Positions 1 through 10,629 of a stretch of 64,000 nucleotides of DNA are shown here, in pieces (position 1 is the first letter of the stretch; every line of letters begins with the position of its first letter). The stretch covers positions 17,893 to 81,892 of the forward strand of contig NZ_JACJQJ010000032.1 of the NCBI RefSeq assembly GCF_014696615.1, written 5' to 3'. The notes under the pieces were generated by a model. That model saw only the letters and a program-made list of their open reading frames with translations. It was not told the origin of the DNA and ran no database searches. This stretch comes from Nostoc linckia FACHB-104 (lineage in GTDB: Bacteria > Cyanobacteriota > Cyanobacteriia > Cyanobacteriales > Nostocaceae). The translations under genes were made by a program, and so were the position numbers.

Positions 1-1
1 C

Positions 2-556
2 GATACTCCCCACGAGTCGCCTTGGACAATGACCCTACCTTTGGCAGTTTTAGCCGTACCTTCGATTTTGATTGGTTTGGTAGGCACACCATACGCCAAC
101 TACTTCGAGGAATTTATTTTCCCACCCACAGAAACTTTGAGCGAAGTTCTGGAAAAAGCTGCCGAGTTTAACCCGACGGAATTCTACATTATGGCAGGGG
201 CCTCTGTAGGCATTTCTCTAATCGGGATTACCTTGGCTTCCTTGATGTATTTGCGCGGTAAAATCGACCCAGCTGCGATCGCATCGAAAATCAAACCACT
301 TTATGAGCTTTCCCTCAACAAGTGGTACTTTGATGACATTTACCATCGCGTTTTCGTGATGGGCTTGCGTCGCGTAGCCAGACAAGTCATGGAAGTTGAT
401 TTCCGCGTCGTTGATGGTGCTGTTAACCTCACCGGCTTTTTCACCCTTGTCAGTGGCGAAGGATTGAAATACCTCGAAAATGGTCGCGCTCAATTTTATG
501 CCTTGATTATCTTTGGGGCAGTTTTGGGTTTAGTGATTTTCTTTGGTATTACCTAA
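2..556 (+). CDS. ndhF: NdhF, NAD(P)H-quinone oxidoreductase subunit 5 (3' end only)
   Basis: The gene starts upstream of the window; the last 184 codons are visible and end in TAA at 554-556. NdhF is a large proton-pumping membrane subunit of the thylakoid NDH-1 complex, which serves respiration and cyclic electron flow around photosystem I. The visible part shows hydrophobic helices, the ESPWTMTLPLAVLAVPS stretch, a hydrophilic region with KWYFDDIYHRVFV typical of the NdhF C-terminal part, and a final membrane helix (FYALIIFGAVLGLVIFF). The ndhD gene follows on the same strand 269 bp later; this ndhF-ndhD order is typical of the ndhF1/ndhD1 pair of cyanobacteria. Assignment to the F1 paralogue is inferred from that neighbour. 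Confidence 0.93.
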   Translation, partial: DTPHESPWTMTLPLAVLAVPSILIGLVGTPYANYFEEFIFPPTETLSEVLEKAAEFNPTEFYIMAGASVGISLIGITLASLMYLRGKIDPAAIASKIKPLYELSLNKWYFDDIYHRVFVMGLRRVARQVMEVDFRVVDGAVNLTGFFTLVSGEGLKYLENGRAQFYALIIFGAVLGLVIFFGIT

Positions 557-566
557 GGAGATTTCT

Positions 567-610
567 GAGTGCTGAGTTCTGATTAATAAGAGAATTCGGA
601 ATCAGCACTC
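567..610. repeat. Inverted repeat between ndhF and ndhD
   Basis: GAGTGCTGA (567-575) pairs perfectly with TCAGCACTC (602-610). There is no T-run, so it is a weak terminator candidate. The unit GAGTGCTGA also occurs in the tandem repeat at 48861-48881 and near 51101, so this is probably a dispersed repeat that forms a hairpin in the ndhF-ndhD transcript. Confidence 0.5.
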
Positions 611-825
611 GTTAAGCAATTAATCACTTCTGATAGCTTCGTATCTAGTGAATAGTGAAATATTGTGTTTAATAGAGATGAAGGCGGGCTAAACCATTTA
701 CCTACCTTCATCTTTCTTCATTTTTGTTAAATCAACCTAACAAGGGAGACCAAATCTCAAAAAAGCTGCTACTTAATAGCTAGTGACTTTTTGCCAAACA
801 TGATTTTGATTGCAGACGAATTGCG

Positions 826-2400
826 ATGAATACAGCTAATTTCCCGTGGCTGACGACGATTATTCTGTTGCCAATAGCCGCGTCGCTACTGATTCCTATC
901 ATCCCAGATAAAGACGGCAAAACAGTGCGCTGGTACTCCCTCATCGTAGGGCTGATAGATTTCGCACTAATTGTTTACGCTTTTTATACTGGGTACGATT
1001 TCTCAAATCCCGATTTGCAGTTGGTGGAGAGTTACCCCTGGTTACCACAGCTGGATTTGAATTGGTCAGTAGGGGCAGATGGCTTATCCATGCCCCTAAT
1101 TATTTTGACTGGATTCATTACCACGCTGGCGATTTTAGCAGCCTGGCCTGTAACCTTTAAGCCAAAGTTATTTTACTTCTTGATTTTGGCAATGTATGGC
1201 GGTCAGATTGCCGTGTTCGCCGTCCAGGATATGCTGTTATTTTTCCTGGTATGGGAACTGGAACTAGTGCCAATCTACTTCCTGCTGTCAATTTGGGGAG
1301 GCAAAAAGCGGCAATATGCAGCGACAAAGTTTATTTTGTACACCGCTGGCGGATCGCTGTTTATTTTGCTGTCTGCCCTGACAATGGGATTTTACGGCGA
1401 TACAGTAACTTTTGATATGAGGGCGCTGGCTCTTAAGGACTTCGCTCTCAATTTCCAACTAGCACTATATGCTGGATTTTTGATTGCCTACGCCGTTAAG
1501 TTGCCAATCATCCCTTTGCATACCTGGCTCCCAGATGCTCACGGTGAAGCTACAGCCCCGGTGCATATGTTATTGGCAGGTATTCTGCTGAAAATGGGTG
1601 GTTATGCCTTAATTCGGATGAACGCCCAAATGCTACCCGATGCCCACGCTTATTTTGCGCCCGTCTTAGTGGTATTGGGGGTGGTAAATATCATCTACGC
1701 CGCCCTGACATCCTTTGCCCAGCGTAACTTGAAGCGGAAAATCGCCTACTCCTCAATTTCCCACATGGGCTTTGTCATGATTGGTATTGCCTCATTCACA
1801 GATTTGGGATTAAGTGGGGCAGTATTACAAATGGTTTCCCACGGTTTGATTGGGGCAAGTTTATTCTTTCTTGTCGGTGCAACTTATGACCGGACACATA
1901 CCCTGATGTTGGATGAAATGGGTGGTGTCGGCAAGAGAATGCCGAAAATTTTCGCTATGTTTACTACCTGTTCAATGGCTTCTTTAGCTTTGCCAGGAAT
2001 GAGCGGTTTCGTAGCAGAATTAATGGTGTTTGTAGGCTTTGCTACCAGCGATGCATATAACTCCACATTTAAAGTCATCGTGGTATTCTTGATGGCAGTT
2101 GGAGTAATTTTAACTCCAATTTATTTGCTCTCAATGTTACGTGAAATTTTCTACGGTCAAGAGAACGAAGAATTAGTTTCTCACCAAGCATTGATTGATG
2201 CTGAACCGCGCGAAGTCTTTATCATTGCTTGTTTGTTAGTGCCAATTATTGGTATTGGTTTCTATCCCAAGCTACTAACTCAGATGTATGACTCTACAAC
2301 AGTGCAGTTAACAGCAAAATTGCGGGATTCAGTGCCAACCTTAGCACAACAAAAAGAATTACCAAAAGTTTCTTTAGTTGCGCCAGAAATTGGTAAATAA
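826..2400 (+). CDS. ndhD1: NdhD, NAD(P)H-quinone oxidoreductase subunit 4 (NdhD1-like)
   Basis: This 524-residue polytopic membrane protein has the usual length of cyanobacterial NdhD, an antiporter-like proton-pumping subunit of NDH-1 in the thylakoid membrane. Diagnostic segments are [20 protein letters not shown] with the conserved membrane glutamate, followed by KFILYT, and [18 protein letters not shown] in the middle of the protein. The start ATG follows a 269-bp spacer after ndhF on the same strand, so the two are probably co-transcribed or neighbouring units of one NDH-1L module. A strong hairpin terminator follows the stop codon. The D1 rather than D2 assignment is inferred from pairing with ndhF. 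Confidence 0.93.
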   Translation: MNTANFPWLTTIILLPIAASLLIPIIPDKDGKTVRWYSLIVGLIDFALIVYAFYTGYDFSNPDLQLVESYPWLPQLDLNWSVGADGLSMPLIILTGFITTLAILAAWPVTFKPKLFYFLILAMYGGQIAVFAVQDMLLFFLVWELELVPIYFLLSIWGGKKRQYAATKFILYTAGGSLFILLSALTMGFYGDTVTFDMRALALKDFALNFQLALYAGFLIAYAVKLPIIPLHTWLPDAHGEATAPVHMLLAGILLKMGGYALIRMNAQMLPDAHAYFAPVLVVLGVVNIIYAALTSFAQRNLKRKIAYSSISHMGFVMIGIASFTDLGLSGAVLQMVSHGLIGASLFFLVGATYDRTHTLMLDEMGGVGKRMPKIFAMFTTCSMASLALPGMSGFVAELMVFVGFATSDAYNSTFKVIVVFLMAVGVILTPIYLLSMLREIFYGQENEELVSHQALIDAEPREVFIIACLLVPIIGIGFYPKLLTQMYDSTTVQLTAKLRDSVPTLAQQKELPKVSLVAPEIGK

Positions 2401-2433
2401 CAAAAGATTGATAGTTGATATGACTATTAATTG

Positions 2434-2463
2434 AAGGGCGGGTATATAACCCGCCCTTTTTTA
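2434..2463 (+). terminator. Intrinsic terminator of ndhD
   Basis: A perfect 10-bp stem, AAGGGCGGGT (2434-2443) with ACCCGCCCTT (2449-2458), has a 5-base loop and runs into a T-tract. It lies 34 bp after the ndhD stop codon. Confidence 0.88.
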
Positions 2464-2812
2464 TTAATGAAAGGAAAAATATCTACCGCTTCTTGAATCG
2501 TAATGTCATACCATTTTGGATTTTGGATTTTGGATTGAGAATTGCCCTCTGAATCATGTTTGTGTAAATCCATCTGCTACACTAACTTTTCAAATTGGTA
2601 TCAAAGATTGTTTCAATAGTTTATAAACAAAATTAGCTGTATTAAATTTAACAATATTTTTATAAAATTAGAGATTGCTGCTATCTAGCTTGATTTTCAC
2701 TAAAACCTCAAGTTTGCTGAGAACATCAGCAAAAAAGCCACGGACTATTTACACACCTCACTGAAATTATTTGCCTACAATCTATCCAGAGTCAGCATTT
2801 GCCATACCGCTC
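2464..2812. other. AT-rich spacer before the Uma2-like gene
   Basis: About 350 bp with no coding signal. It contains short ATTTTGGATTTTGGATT-type repeat units near 2514-2536 and very AT-rich sequence that may hold the promoter of the next gene. I see no clear regulatory motif. Confidence 0.4.
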
Positions 2813-3535
2813 ATGTTAAACTACAACCCGTTGCATTGCTTGCCATCTTCCGAAGAATTACCCAACTCTGACGATACCCCTGTGGATAATCAATTACAGC
2901 ATCTCATACCTGCCTTGCTTGAAAGTACTCTGGCTATTGTTTGGTCAGAACGTTGGGATTGGTTTTTTGGTGTCACTATGGGTATTTATTATGACCCTAA
3001 CCAACCAGTCCTTGTCCCTGATGGATTTCTTTGCTTGGGAGTTAAGCGCTTTGTTGATGAATATTTACGCTTGAGTTATGTGCTGTGGGAAGAAAAAGAG
3101 TTACCAATTTTGGCATTAGAAGTTGTTTCCCAAATACATCGGGGAGAATATAGTAGTAAAAAAGAGTTGTACGCCAAAAAATTAGGAATTTTATACTATG
3201 TTGTATATAATCCTCTACGGCGGAAAAAATCCTCATTGGAAGTGTATCGTCTCGTGGATGGGGAATATGTGCTTATGTCAGGTAGTCCTGTGTGGTTCCC
3301 AGAAATTGGTTTAGGAATTGGGAAACATCGAGGAATTTATCAAGGAATTGTGCGGGAATGGTTGTATTGGTATGACGAGAAAGGGCAAAGGTTACTCTCA
3401 CTCGAAGAATGCATTCAAGAAGCGGAAGAACGAGCGAGTTTTGCAGAACAAAAGCTTGTAGCAGCAGAAACAAGAGCGCGAATACTAGAAGAAAGATTAA
3501 GGGCTTTGGGTGTAGAACCAGAAACTTTAGCTTAA
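2813..3535 (+). CDS. Uma2-family (DUF820) PD-(D/E)XK endonuclease-like protein
   Basis: This 240-residue protein belongs to the Uma2/DUF820 family, which is greatly expanded in cyanobacteria and has a restriction-endonuclease fold; cellular roles are mostly unknown. Family motifs are visible: VLVPDGFLCLG (first acidic position), LPILALEVVSQ (second acid) and a later lysine/tyrosine stretch KKELYAKKLGILYYVVYNP. The last about 50 residues are a charged helix (EECIQEAEERASFAEQKL) likely to form a coiled coil. The frame opens further upstream with a TTG at 2771, but the ATG at 2813 fits the family better; neither has a strong ribosome binding site. It is monocistronic, facing glmS convergently. 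Confidence 0.8.
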   Translation: MLNYNPLHCLPSSEELPNSDDTPVDNQLQHLIPALLESTLAIVWSERWDWFFGVTMGIYYDPNQPVLVPDGFLCLGVKRFVDEYLRLSYVLWEEKELPILALEVVSQIHRGEYSSKKELYAKKLGILYYVVYNPLRRKKSSLEVYRLVDGEYVLMSGSPVWFPEIGLGIGKHRGIYQGIVREWLYWYDEKGQRLLSLEECIQEAEERASFAEQKLVAAETRARILEERLRALGVEPETLA

Positions 3536-3628
3536 TTAAAAAAGGTAAAGGTAAACCATAACAACCTTTACTCTTTACATTTTTTCTCTACAACAAATCA
3601 TACCAATTCAAAATTCAAAATGACGCTC

Positions 3629-3678
3629 GTTAGCGTAGCGTCTCCCTTTGGGAGATGACTCGCTAACGCTACGCTAAC
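3629..3678. repeat. Palindromic interspersed repeat (GTTAGCGTAGCG type)
   Basis: GTTAGCGTAGCG (3629-3640) is matched by its exact reverse complement at 3667-3678, with TCTCC...GGAGA nested between. Related GCGTAGCG/CGCTACGC modules occur near 32091-32127 and 47697-47770. The rest of the 3536-3915 gap contains only short AATTCAAAAT-like repeats and two HIP1-like octamers. Confidence 0.7.
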
Positions 3679-3915
3679 AAAATTCAAAATTAAGAAAACC
3701 ATATGTAGCAAGGGGTTTCGAGTTTGGATCTGTTGCTGAATTTTGGAGAATTAGTATCAATTTTTAAATTGCTATTAGTTTAAAAATGCAAAAAAAGCGA
3801 TCGCCCTCCCTTTAAAGATTGCGATCACCTTTTGTTTAAACCCATTAGTGCGGTTATAGGTATTTATTTTCCAACTTTTTTATCGTTGTAATCCCTGAAT
3901 AAATGGTATAAAATA

Positions 3916-5793
3916 CTACTCAACAGTTACTGATTTTGCTAGGTTCCTGGGCTGATCGACATCTAAGCCGCGACGGGCAGCAATGTGATAAGCCAATAAT
4001 TGCAGAGGTATCACCGATACAATTGGGGAAAGCAATTCATCTACAGTTGGTACTGGCAATAAATCATTAAAGATTTCGGCTGCTTCGCCGTCTTTGACGG
4101 GAGTTACACCAATTAAACGAGAATCTCGGGCTTTGGCTTCTTGGGCGTTAGAAATTACTTTTTCGTAAACACTACCAGGAATGGCGATCGCAACTACTGG
4201 TACTTTCGCATCCAAAAGTGCTATCGGGCCGTGCTTCATCTCGCCTGCTGGATAACCTTCAGCGTGAATATAGCTAATTTCTTTTAATTTCAAAGCCCCT
4301 TCTAAAGCAATGGGGAAATTAATTCCTCTTCCTAAAAAGATGAAATCTTGGGTTTCAGCAAATTGGTGGGCTAGTTGTTCTGTTAAGCTTTCTTGAGTTT
4401 CTAAAGTTGCTTCAATCTCTTTGGGAATTTGTCGCAGTCCCTCAATAATCTCTGCAATCTTGTCGGGAGAAATTGATTGACGATGAGCAGCTAAATCTAA
4501 AGCTAAAGCATAAAATGCCATTAATTGAGCAATAAAGGTTTTAGTTGCTGCAACCCCTATTTCAATTCCTGCCAATGTATTAATAATATGTGGTACTAGA
4601 TGACCCAGGCTGCTTTCTGGGCGATTGGTAATACCCAATAATCGCGCTTGATATTTAGCTTCTTTACCTTGGCGGCGTTCTTTTTCCATTGCTAAAGCTG
4701 CCAAAGTATCAGCGGTTTCGCCTGATTGCGTGACACCAATAATTAATGTATTAGCCATCAAAGGTGATGGTGCATAGCGATATTCTGAAGCATAATGTAC
4801 TTGTGTAGAAATACCAGCTAATTGTTCTAGCAAATATTTTCCTACTAAAGCTGCGTGCCAACTAGTACCACAAGCAACGATTTGAATTTGTTCTATATCT
4901 GCATAGAATGATTCAGGTAATCCGAGATTAATTGGTGAATGGCTAGATCCAGCCGAATTACCATCATTAGTAAAGTAAGCTTCTAAACTAGCGCGTACTA
5001 CTCCTGGTTGCTCATAAATTTCCTTGAGCATAAAATGTTTGAATCCCTGCTTTTCAACCATCGTGGGATTCAAGTTCAGCAACCTAGGTTGTTTTTTCAG
5101 CCTATCGCCAGCAAAGTTATAAACTTCAACTCCTAAGGGTGTTAAACGGGCAATTTCTCCATTATCCAATGGTAGTACTGCTCGGGTATATGCAACGATC
5201 GCTGGCGTATCGGAAGCGCAAAAGAACTCACCTTGCCCAAAGCCAATTACCAAGGGTGCTTGTTGCCGAACTACAATCAATTCATCTGGGTAGTCAGCAG
5301 AAATCACAGCCAGTGCAAATGCTCCTTCCAGGCGGGTTACGGCTTGGCGTACTGCTTCTAATAAAGAAGAGGGGGATTTTTTGATAATTTCTGCAATGAG
5401 GTGGGGAATGACTTCAGTATCTGTTTCCGAACGAAACTGATGACCTTTAGATTTCAATTCTTCCCGTAATTCGCGGTAGTTTTCGATAATGCCATTTTGC
5501 ACTACCGCTACTCGCATTGCTGTGTCTAAGTGAGGATGAGCATTATATTCTTCTGGTTTACCATGCGTTGCCCAACGAGTGTGACCGATACCAATTTGAG
5601 CGGGGGTTTCTAAATGTTCTAGTTTAGAACGTAAGTTCTGCAGTTTACCCTTAGCGCGCACACATTGAACATCACCTTCCCAGATGGTAGCGATTCCAGC
5701 GGAATCATACCCACGATACTCGAGTTTTTCTAGTCCAGCTAATAGGATTTCTGTTGCTGCTTGAGTGCCGATATAGCCAACAATTCCGCACAT
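3916..5793 (-). CDS. glmS: GlmS, glutamine--fructose-6-phosphate aminotransferase (isomerizing)
   Basis: GlmS makes glucosamine-6-phosphate from fructose-6-phosphate and glutamine, the first step to UDP-GlcNAc for peptidoglycan and lipopolysaccharide. The 625-residue length is normal. The protein starts MCGIVGYIG with the N-terminal nucleophile cysteine at position 2, followed by the glutaminase domain (KLEYRGYDSAGIA, GIGHTRWATHG). Two SIS sugar-isomerase domains follow (ACGTSWHAAL, GVTQSGETADTL, then GRGINFPIALEGALKLKE and HAEGYPAGEMKHGPIAL), and the C-terminus DQPRNLAKSVTVE is typical. The gene is read leftward, downstream of psaC with 228 bp between. I see no glmS ribozyme in the leader, in line with cyanobacteria. 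Confidence 0.96.
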   Translation of the reverse strand: MCGIVGYIGTQAATEILLAGLEKLEYRGYDSAGIATIWEGDVQCVRAKGKLQNLRSKLEHLETPAQIGIGHTRWATHGKPEEYNAHPHLDTAMRVAVVQNGIIENYRELREELKSKGHQFRSETDTEVIPHLIAEIIKKSPSSLLEAVRQAVTRLEGAFALAVISADYPDELIVVRQQAPLVIGFGQGEFFCASDTPAIVAYTRAVLPLDNGEIARLTPLGVEVYNFAGDRLKKQPRLLNLNPTMVEKQGFKHFMLKEIYEQPGVVRASLEAYFTNDGNSAGSSHSPINLGLPESFYADIEQIQIVACGTSWHAALVGKYLLEQLAGISTQVHYASEYRYAPSPLMANTLIIGVTQSGETADTLAALAMEKERRQGKEAKYQARLLGITNRPESSLGHLVPHIINTLAGIEIGVAATKTFIAQLMAFYALALDLAAHRQSISPDKIAEIIEGLRQIPKEIEATLETQESLTEQLAHQFAETQDFIFLGRGINFPIALEGALKLKEISYIHAEGYPAGEMKHGPIALLDAKVPVVAIAIPGSVYEKVISNAQEAKARDSRLIGVTPVKDGEAAEIFNDLLPVPTVDELLSPIVSVIPLQLLAYHIAARRGLDVDQPRNLAKSVTVE

Positions 5794-5864
5794 TTAGTTC
5801 ACCATTCCCTGTTGAGGATGACTCCAACCTGTTTAAGTTGGTATCATAGATGTGACATTTTAGC

Positions 5865-5893
5865 AAAGAAAAAAGGAGCATATTACTCCTTTT
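5865..5893 (-). terminator. Intrinsic terminator (minus strand) between psaC and glmS
   Basis: On the minus strand AAAAGGAG (5893-5886) pairs with CTCCTTTT (5878-5871), followed by a T-rich tract (complement of 5865-5874). It lies about 130 bp after psaC and 72 bp before the glmS start, so it should end psaC transcripts; it could also attenuate read-through into glmS. Confidence 0.7.
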
Positions 5894-5922
5894 AATAGTC
5901 ACTATTTTTAAAGAACGATACT

Positions 5923-5947
5923 GTAGGGTGGCAAGTTCCCACCCTAC
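5923..5947. repeat. Inverted repeat GTAGGGTGG / CCACCCTAC
   Basis: Perfect 9-bp arms at 5923-5931 and 5939-5947 with a 7-base spacer, in the psaC 3' region. There is no T-run, so I treat it as a dispersed hairpin repeat rather than a terminator. Confidence 0.5.
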
Positions 5948-6021
5948 GTTGCTAAAGGTGCTTGCTAATTAAGACACTGATTGCGAGCAAAATGAGAAAT
6001 TAAAATGAATTCCTCAAAAAC

Positions 6022-6898
<877 letters not shown>

Positions 6899-7273
6899 AT
6901 GGAGCCAGACTCTTTACCAACCGAGGTAATATTGACGCATCCGCGTCAGTACCTCGGTAGAACTCAACTTGATTGGACACCGCAACCCGGAAACTATCTC
7001 GATTTTGATGGTAAAACCTACGCAGTTTTAGAGCGCCGCCACAAATATCAATTAAAAGCAGGGCGCTACCGCTTGCATAATATAGCCCTTTACGTACAAT
7101 CTGCTCAAAGACCATCTGAGAAAAGTTTGGTAGCCGGACGATGGGTAATCGGCGATGCTACCTGTAGTTTCAATGCCCATTCAGAAATTGTACGTTGTGC
7201 AGTCAATCCCAGTGGCCCTTGTAATTCTTGCCGTTTTTATGAAAAGAGCAAGGACGAACTTCCGACTACATAA
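6899..7273 (+). CDS. DUF6464-type conserved cyanobacterial protein
   Basis: A 124-residue soluble protein, conserved in cyanobacteria as I remember it and assigned to DUF6464; no function is established. It opens MEPDSLPTEVILTHPRQ and has a central basic stretch LERRHKYQLKAGRYRLHNIALYV. The C-terminal part carries four cysteines (GDATCSF, IVRCAVN, GPCNSCRFYE) that could bind a metal ion; that is inference. It ends 8 bp from the convergent fmt gene. Confidence 0.75.
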   Translation: MEPDSLPTEVILTHPRQYLGRTQLDWTPQPGNYLDFDGKTYAVLERRHKYQLKAGRYRLHNIALYVQSAQRPSEKSLVAGRWVIGDATCSFNAHSEIVRCAVNPSGPCNSCRFYEKSKDELPTT

Positions 7274-7281
7274 TTTCTCCC

Positions 7282-8283
7282 TTAACCATTTACAAACACT
7301 TCTCCTACAGTTAAGCGGGTACCATTAACAAAATCCCATCCCGACTGAGGACGTTTACCAGCTAACTGAACCTCTCGTAACAACAACATACCTTCGCCAG
7401 TTTGGACAATAGCTCCAATTCCCTTGGTAATGCTTACCACTTCTCCCGGACTACCGGATAAAGTTGACAAATCAGGCAATTTATCAAGTATTTTTGCTAA
7501 TTCTGGTGGTAGCTGATGGCTGTAGGCACAACCAAGGGGAACGGTAGCCGTAATTTTCACAACTTGGTTGCGAAAGCTGGCTGTGCAATTGGGATAAAGG
7601 CCTCTGATTTGGTTATGTAATTGCATAGCGCTTTTAGACCAATCCAATCCATAATCTTGCTTTTGAATTAAAGGTGCATAAGTCGCTGCGGCATTATCTT
7701 GAGGAATAGCAACAAGTTCCTGCTGTTTAAGTTTGAATAAGGTTTCCACTAATAGATCGGCACCAATTGTCGCCAACCGCTCGGCTAAATTATAGGTATT
7801 ATCTAGTAATTCAATAGGTGTAGTGGCTTTAAGCAGCATGTCCCCTGTATCCATGCCTGCATCCATTAACATGGTTGTGATCCCCGTTTCTAGCTCGCCA
7901 TTGTACAAGCACCACTGAATGGGAGCTGCACCTCGATACTGTGGCAAAATGGAGCCATGTACATTAATACAACCCAACTTAGGTATATCTAAGATTGCTT
8001 GGGACAATATTTGCCCATAAGCCACAACCACAAACGCATCTGCATCTAATTCTTTAAGTTTAGTTAAGGTTACAGTGTGCTTTTTCAGCCGCTGTGGTTG
8101 CCAGACTGGGATATTAAAAGAAGTAGCAAGAGTTTTGACTGGTGAAGGTGTTAGTTTATTCCCTCTTTCTCGGCGTTTATCTGGTTGGGTAACTACTGCC
8201 AAAACCTCAATTTCTGGGTGATGCAGCAATTTTTCTAAAGTAGGAACAGCAAATTGGGGAGTACCAAAAAATACGATTTTCAT
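7282..8283 (-). CDS. fmt: Fmt, methionyl-tRNA formyltransferase
   Basis: Fmt formylates the amino group of Met-tRNA(fMet) with 10-formyl-tetrahydrofolate so that it can serve as initiator. The 333-residue protein starts [19 protein letters not shown]. It has the formyltransferase signature around [16 protein letters not shown] (catalytic histidine and nearby residues) and the [17 protein letters not shown] segment, then a C-terminal OB-like domain with KPLGLDWSKS-type and [16 protein letters not shown] sequences. Start ATG at 8283. It is monocistronic and convergent with the gene at 6899. Confidence 0.95.
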   Translation of the reverse strand: MKIVFFGTPQFAVPTLEKLLHHPEIEVLAVVTQPDKRRERGNKLTPSPVKTLATSFNIPVWQPQRLKKHTVTLTKLKELDADAFVVVAYGQILSQAILDIPKLGCINVHGSILPQYRGAAPIQWCLYNGELETGITTMLMDAGMDTGDMLLKATTPIELLDNTYNLAERLATIGADLLVETLFKLKQQELVAIPQDNAAATYAPLIQKQDYGLDWSKSAMQLHNQIRGLYPNCTASFRNQVVKITATVPLGCAYSHQLPPELAKILDKLPDLSTLSGSPGEVVSITKGIGAIVQTGEGMLLLREVQLAGKRPQSGWDFVNGTRLTVGEVFVNG

Positions 8284-9251
8284 CTGGGTGAATAGTTAAG
8301 TGTCAAGGGTGGATAGTCAAGTGTCAAAGGCTGATGGAATTTAGACTTTAGATACTTGACTTTTAATATTTGTCTTTTACACCATAATCTTTTAACAAAT
8401 TAAGTTTTTTGGTGCTAAAGTGTTTTGGTATTGGTGAAATTCAAGGTTCCTTGATAGACTTATAATTAAGTTTATGTTAGACAGCAAGTAAGCTAGTAGT
8501 AACAGCTTTTGCTGGAGTGAACCTAATTCTTTGGCGATGTCTGACGACAATGCCTTCGGATGCTCAATCACGGAGGTTGATTCGCTGCAGGTCTGCCACA
8601 CCACTGTGCATCTACAAGATCAGTTTCGTTTCTTTGTGTTTCCTTTAAGTTAGGTGTAGGTGTATTTACATCGCTAAAATGTCACTGTCTTCTCACAATT
8701 AATGTAGAGCAGATGACAAAACTATGATCTTGAGTAGATACTAGTAGTGGTTTTTGAGTAGTCAATATGTTGCGCGTCAGCTTTGCTAGCTTTTCAACTA
8801 ACGCCTCAAATTCCCTCAGATTCGGCTTCTGCGCTGTTGTCGCAGGTTATATAAGGAAGCAGCCTATCGGTTAGCTATCCTTAAAAAAAAGTCCTCACAG
8901 CCCAGTTATTTGAATCTTGGCTGTATTTGTTATCTGCCTGAATTGGCGTTTATTACCTGTATGCTGATACCCCTAGGTACAGTATGGTTTTAAATGCTGA
9001 ATACTGAATAGTTTATTGTGTGTCTTATATTGCTTGGTTAATCTGCATTATTGCTGTGATCGCAGATAACACTATACTAGGAAAGCAAGGAGTTAAATAT
9101 GATACTTAATTTTTGTAAAGCAGTCATAAATTTGAACAAATTATCTCGTTAAAGTATTTAGTTTCTTGTTATACCTATATTCATAGCCTACTTCATTGCT
9201 GCAGAGGCTTGCTCCCCACACAGCAACTGCCACCCCCTAGAGAGTCAACCC
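8284..9251. other. Long non-coding interval between fmt and a secreted-protein gene
   Basis: About 970 bp with no convincing gene. Close to fmt is a GTGTCAAGGGTGGATAGTC-type direct duplication (8299-8328). A 70-codon frame at 8392-8604 looks random. The stretch 8760-9000 is moderately GC-rich and could hold an RNA, but I recognise no 6S, tmRNA, SRP or RNase P motif. The divergent promoters of the flanking genes should lie here. Confidence 0.35.
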
Positions 9252-10568
9252 ATGCTTAAACCTCTTTTGCTGTCAGGATGGTTCCGCGTGCAACCATTTG
9301 TTAAATATGCTGTCGTTGCGATACTGATCGCACCTCTCGTGGCAGCATCAGGTCACTCCACCTCAGCTAAGCAATCAGAAGTAGCAAATAGCACTCCTGA
9401 TCTAGAAAAATCAAGTTCATTACCAGTAGAAATGGCTACTGGTAATGAACCTAATGTAACTGAATTATTAAAAGCAGCTGCAAGTGACTCCTTGGCAGGA
9501 GAATCTGACTCTCAGCCACAAGTAATGGCTACTGTTGGGGAACCACAATTATTACCACCAGAAGCAATTGATCCTTCGGCAGTAGCAACAAATTCTCATT
9601 CTCTACCTAGCAGCAATGTACCTGTAAGCGATCCATTATCAGTAGTGGAACTTGCACCATCGACAAAGCTGACTTCTAGTCAATTAAATTTATTAAAAAA
9701 ATTAAAAGACTCGAAAATCCAATCTTTGGTAGCAGGTAATTCTCAGGTAAAAGAGTTAAATATTGCTCAATCATTGACAGCAACTCAACCAATTCCCAGA
9801 GACTCACAACCAAACTTTGCAACGGAAGTTCCGGTTTCTGAACAACCAGGGCCAGAACAAACAGCACCAGCTGATCCTATAGGTAGTCCTCACCCCATTC
9901 CTTGGAAATGGATCACAGCTACTCAAGAAGCTCTTGGTTCTCAAGGCCGTTCGGGAGTCCGTTACTACCGCAGTGTGCCTGTAGTGTCTCCTGATGGTAA
10001 GTATGTCGTTTATAGTAGAGTGCGCCTAGAAGTACAACCCCAAATGTACAATAGCCGTGTTACTAGCGTTCTGTTTGTTGAAGATGTCCAAACCAAAAAG
10101 TTACGGGTAATTGCTTCAACTTCTGTACTTAGCGATCCACTGTTACAAACAAAAGCGCAGTCAGGAGAAGCAACCCAGCCAAACGGAACAATTGGTGTAT
10201 TAGTTCCTGTGAGTTGGTCAGAAAAAGGCGATCGCTTCTTAGCTCGTCGGTTTGAAGGTATATTCAATACAGCAGACTCTACAGATCGTGCAGTGATTTG
10301 GGATCGGCAAAATAATCTTGCTAACACTGTTTCTCCTACACAAGCAGAAGATGAACATGAAAAGATAGCAGTGTTATTAGGTTGGAGTAAGAGCCAACCC
10401 GATCACGTGCTATTTAGAGCTGGTGAACTAGGTGAAGAAGACTGGCCTTTAGTAAAAGTGGCAAGTGATGGTAAAACTGTAACTACAAATACAGATACAG
10501 ATGAGCCTATTACTTTTGGTCAAAAGCTAACAGAAGTTTGGGCAGGCCCACAGGTTGCTTATCGATAG
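9252..10568 (+). CDS. Exported or membrane-anchored protein of unknown function with a beta-propeller-like C-terminal part
   Basis: A 438-residue protein I cannot assign to a named family. The N-terminus has a basic then hydrophobic segment (VKYAVVAILIAPLVAASGHS), a likely signal peptide or anchor. Residues about 35-215 are low-complexity, rich in S, P, Q, V and T, like a periplasmic linker. The C-terminal half (about 220-435) is ordered: YYRSVPVVSPDGKYVVYSRVR and DRAVIWDRQNN resemble TolB/PD40-type beta-propeller strands, but a full repeat set is not visible. It stands alone between two long spacers and has its own terminator. Probable cell-envelope protein; inference only. Confidence 0.72.
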   Translation: MLKPLLLSGWFRVQPFVKYAVVAILIAPLVAASGHSTSAKQSEVANSTPDLEKSSSLPVEMATGNEPNVTELLKAAASDSLAGESDSQPQVMATVGEPQLLPPEAIDPSAVATNSHSLPSSNVPVSDPLSVVELAPSTKLTSSQLNLLKKLKDSKIQSLVAGNSQVKELNIAQSLTATQPIPRDSQPNFATEVPVSEQPGPEQTAPADPIGSPHPIPWKWITATQEALGSQGRSGVRYYRSVPVVSPDGKYVVYSRVRLEVQPQMYNSRVTSVLFVEDVQTKKLRVIASTSVLSDPLLQTKAQSGEATQPNGTIGVLVPVSWSEKGDRFLARRFEGIFNTADSTDRAVIWDRQNNLANTVSPTQAEDEHEKIAVLLGWSKSQPDHVLFRAGELGEEDWPLVKVASDGKTVTTNTDTDEPITFGQKLTEVWAGPQVAYR

Positions 10569-10595
10569 TCTAATTTATATAAAATTCCATAGAAT

Positions 10596-10629
10596 CCCGT
10601 TGTTGCTAAGTTGACAACGGGAATTTTTT
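10596..10629 (+). terminator. Intrinsic terminator after the 9252-10568 gene
   Basis: CCCGTTGT (10596-10603) pairs with ACAACGGG (10614-10621), followed by AATTTTTTA. It lies 28 bp after the stop codon. Confidence 0.85.

Noticed and set aside
5794..6021. glmS ribozyme or riboswitch in the glmS leader
   Set aside because: No ribozyme core is visible; the hairpins present are a terminator and a dispersed repeat.
8392..8604. 70-codon minus-strand frame after fmt
   Set aside because: No ribosome binding site, no recognisable motif, unremarkable composition.
8760..9000. Structural RNA gene (6S, SRP, tmRNA or RNase P)
   Set aside because: No conserved motif of any of these could be found; only moderate GC content drew attention.
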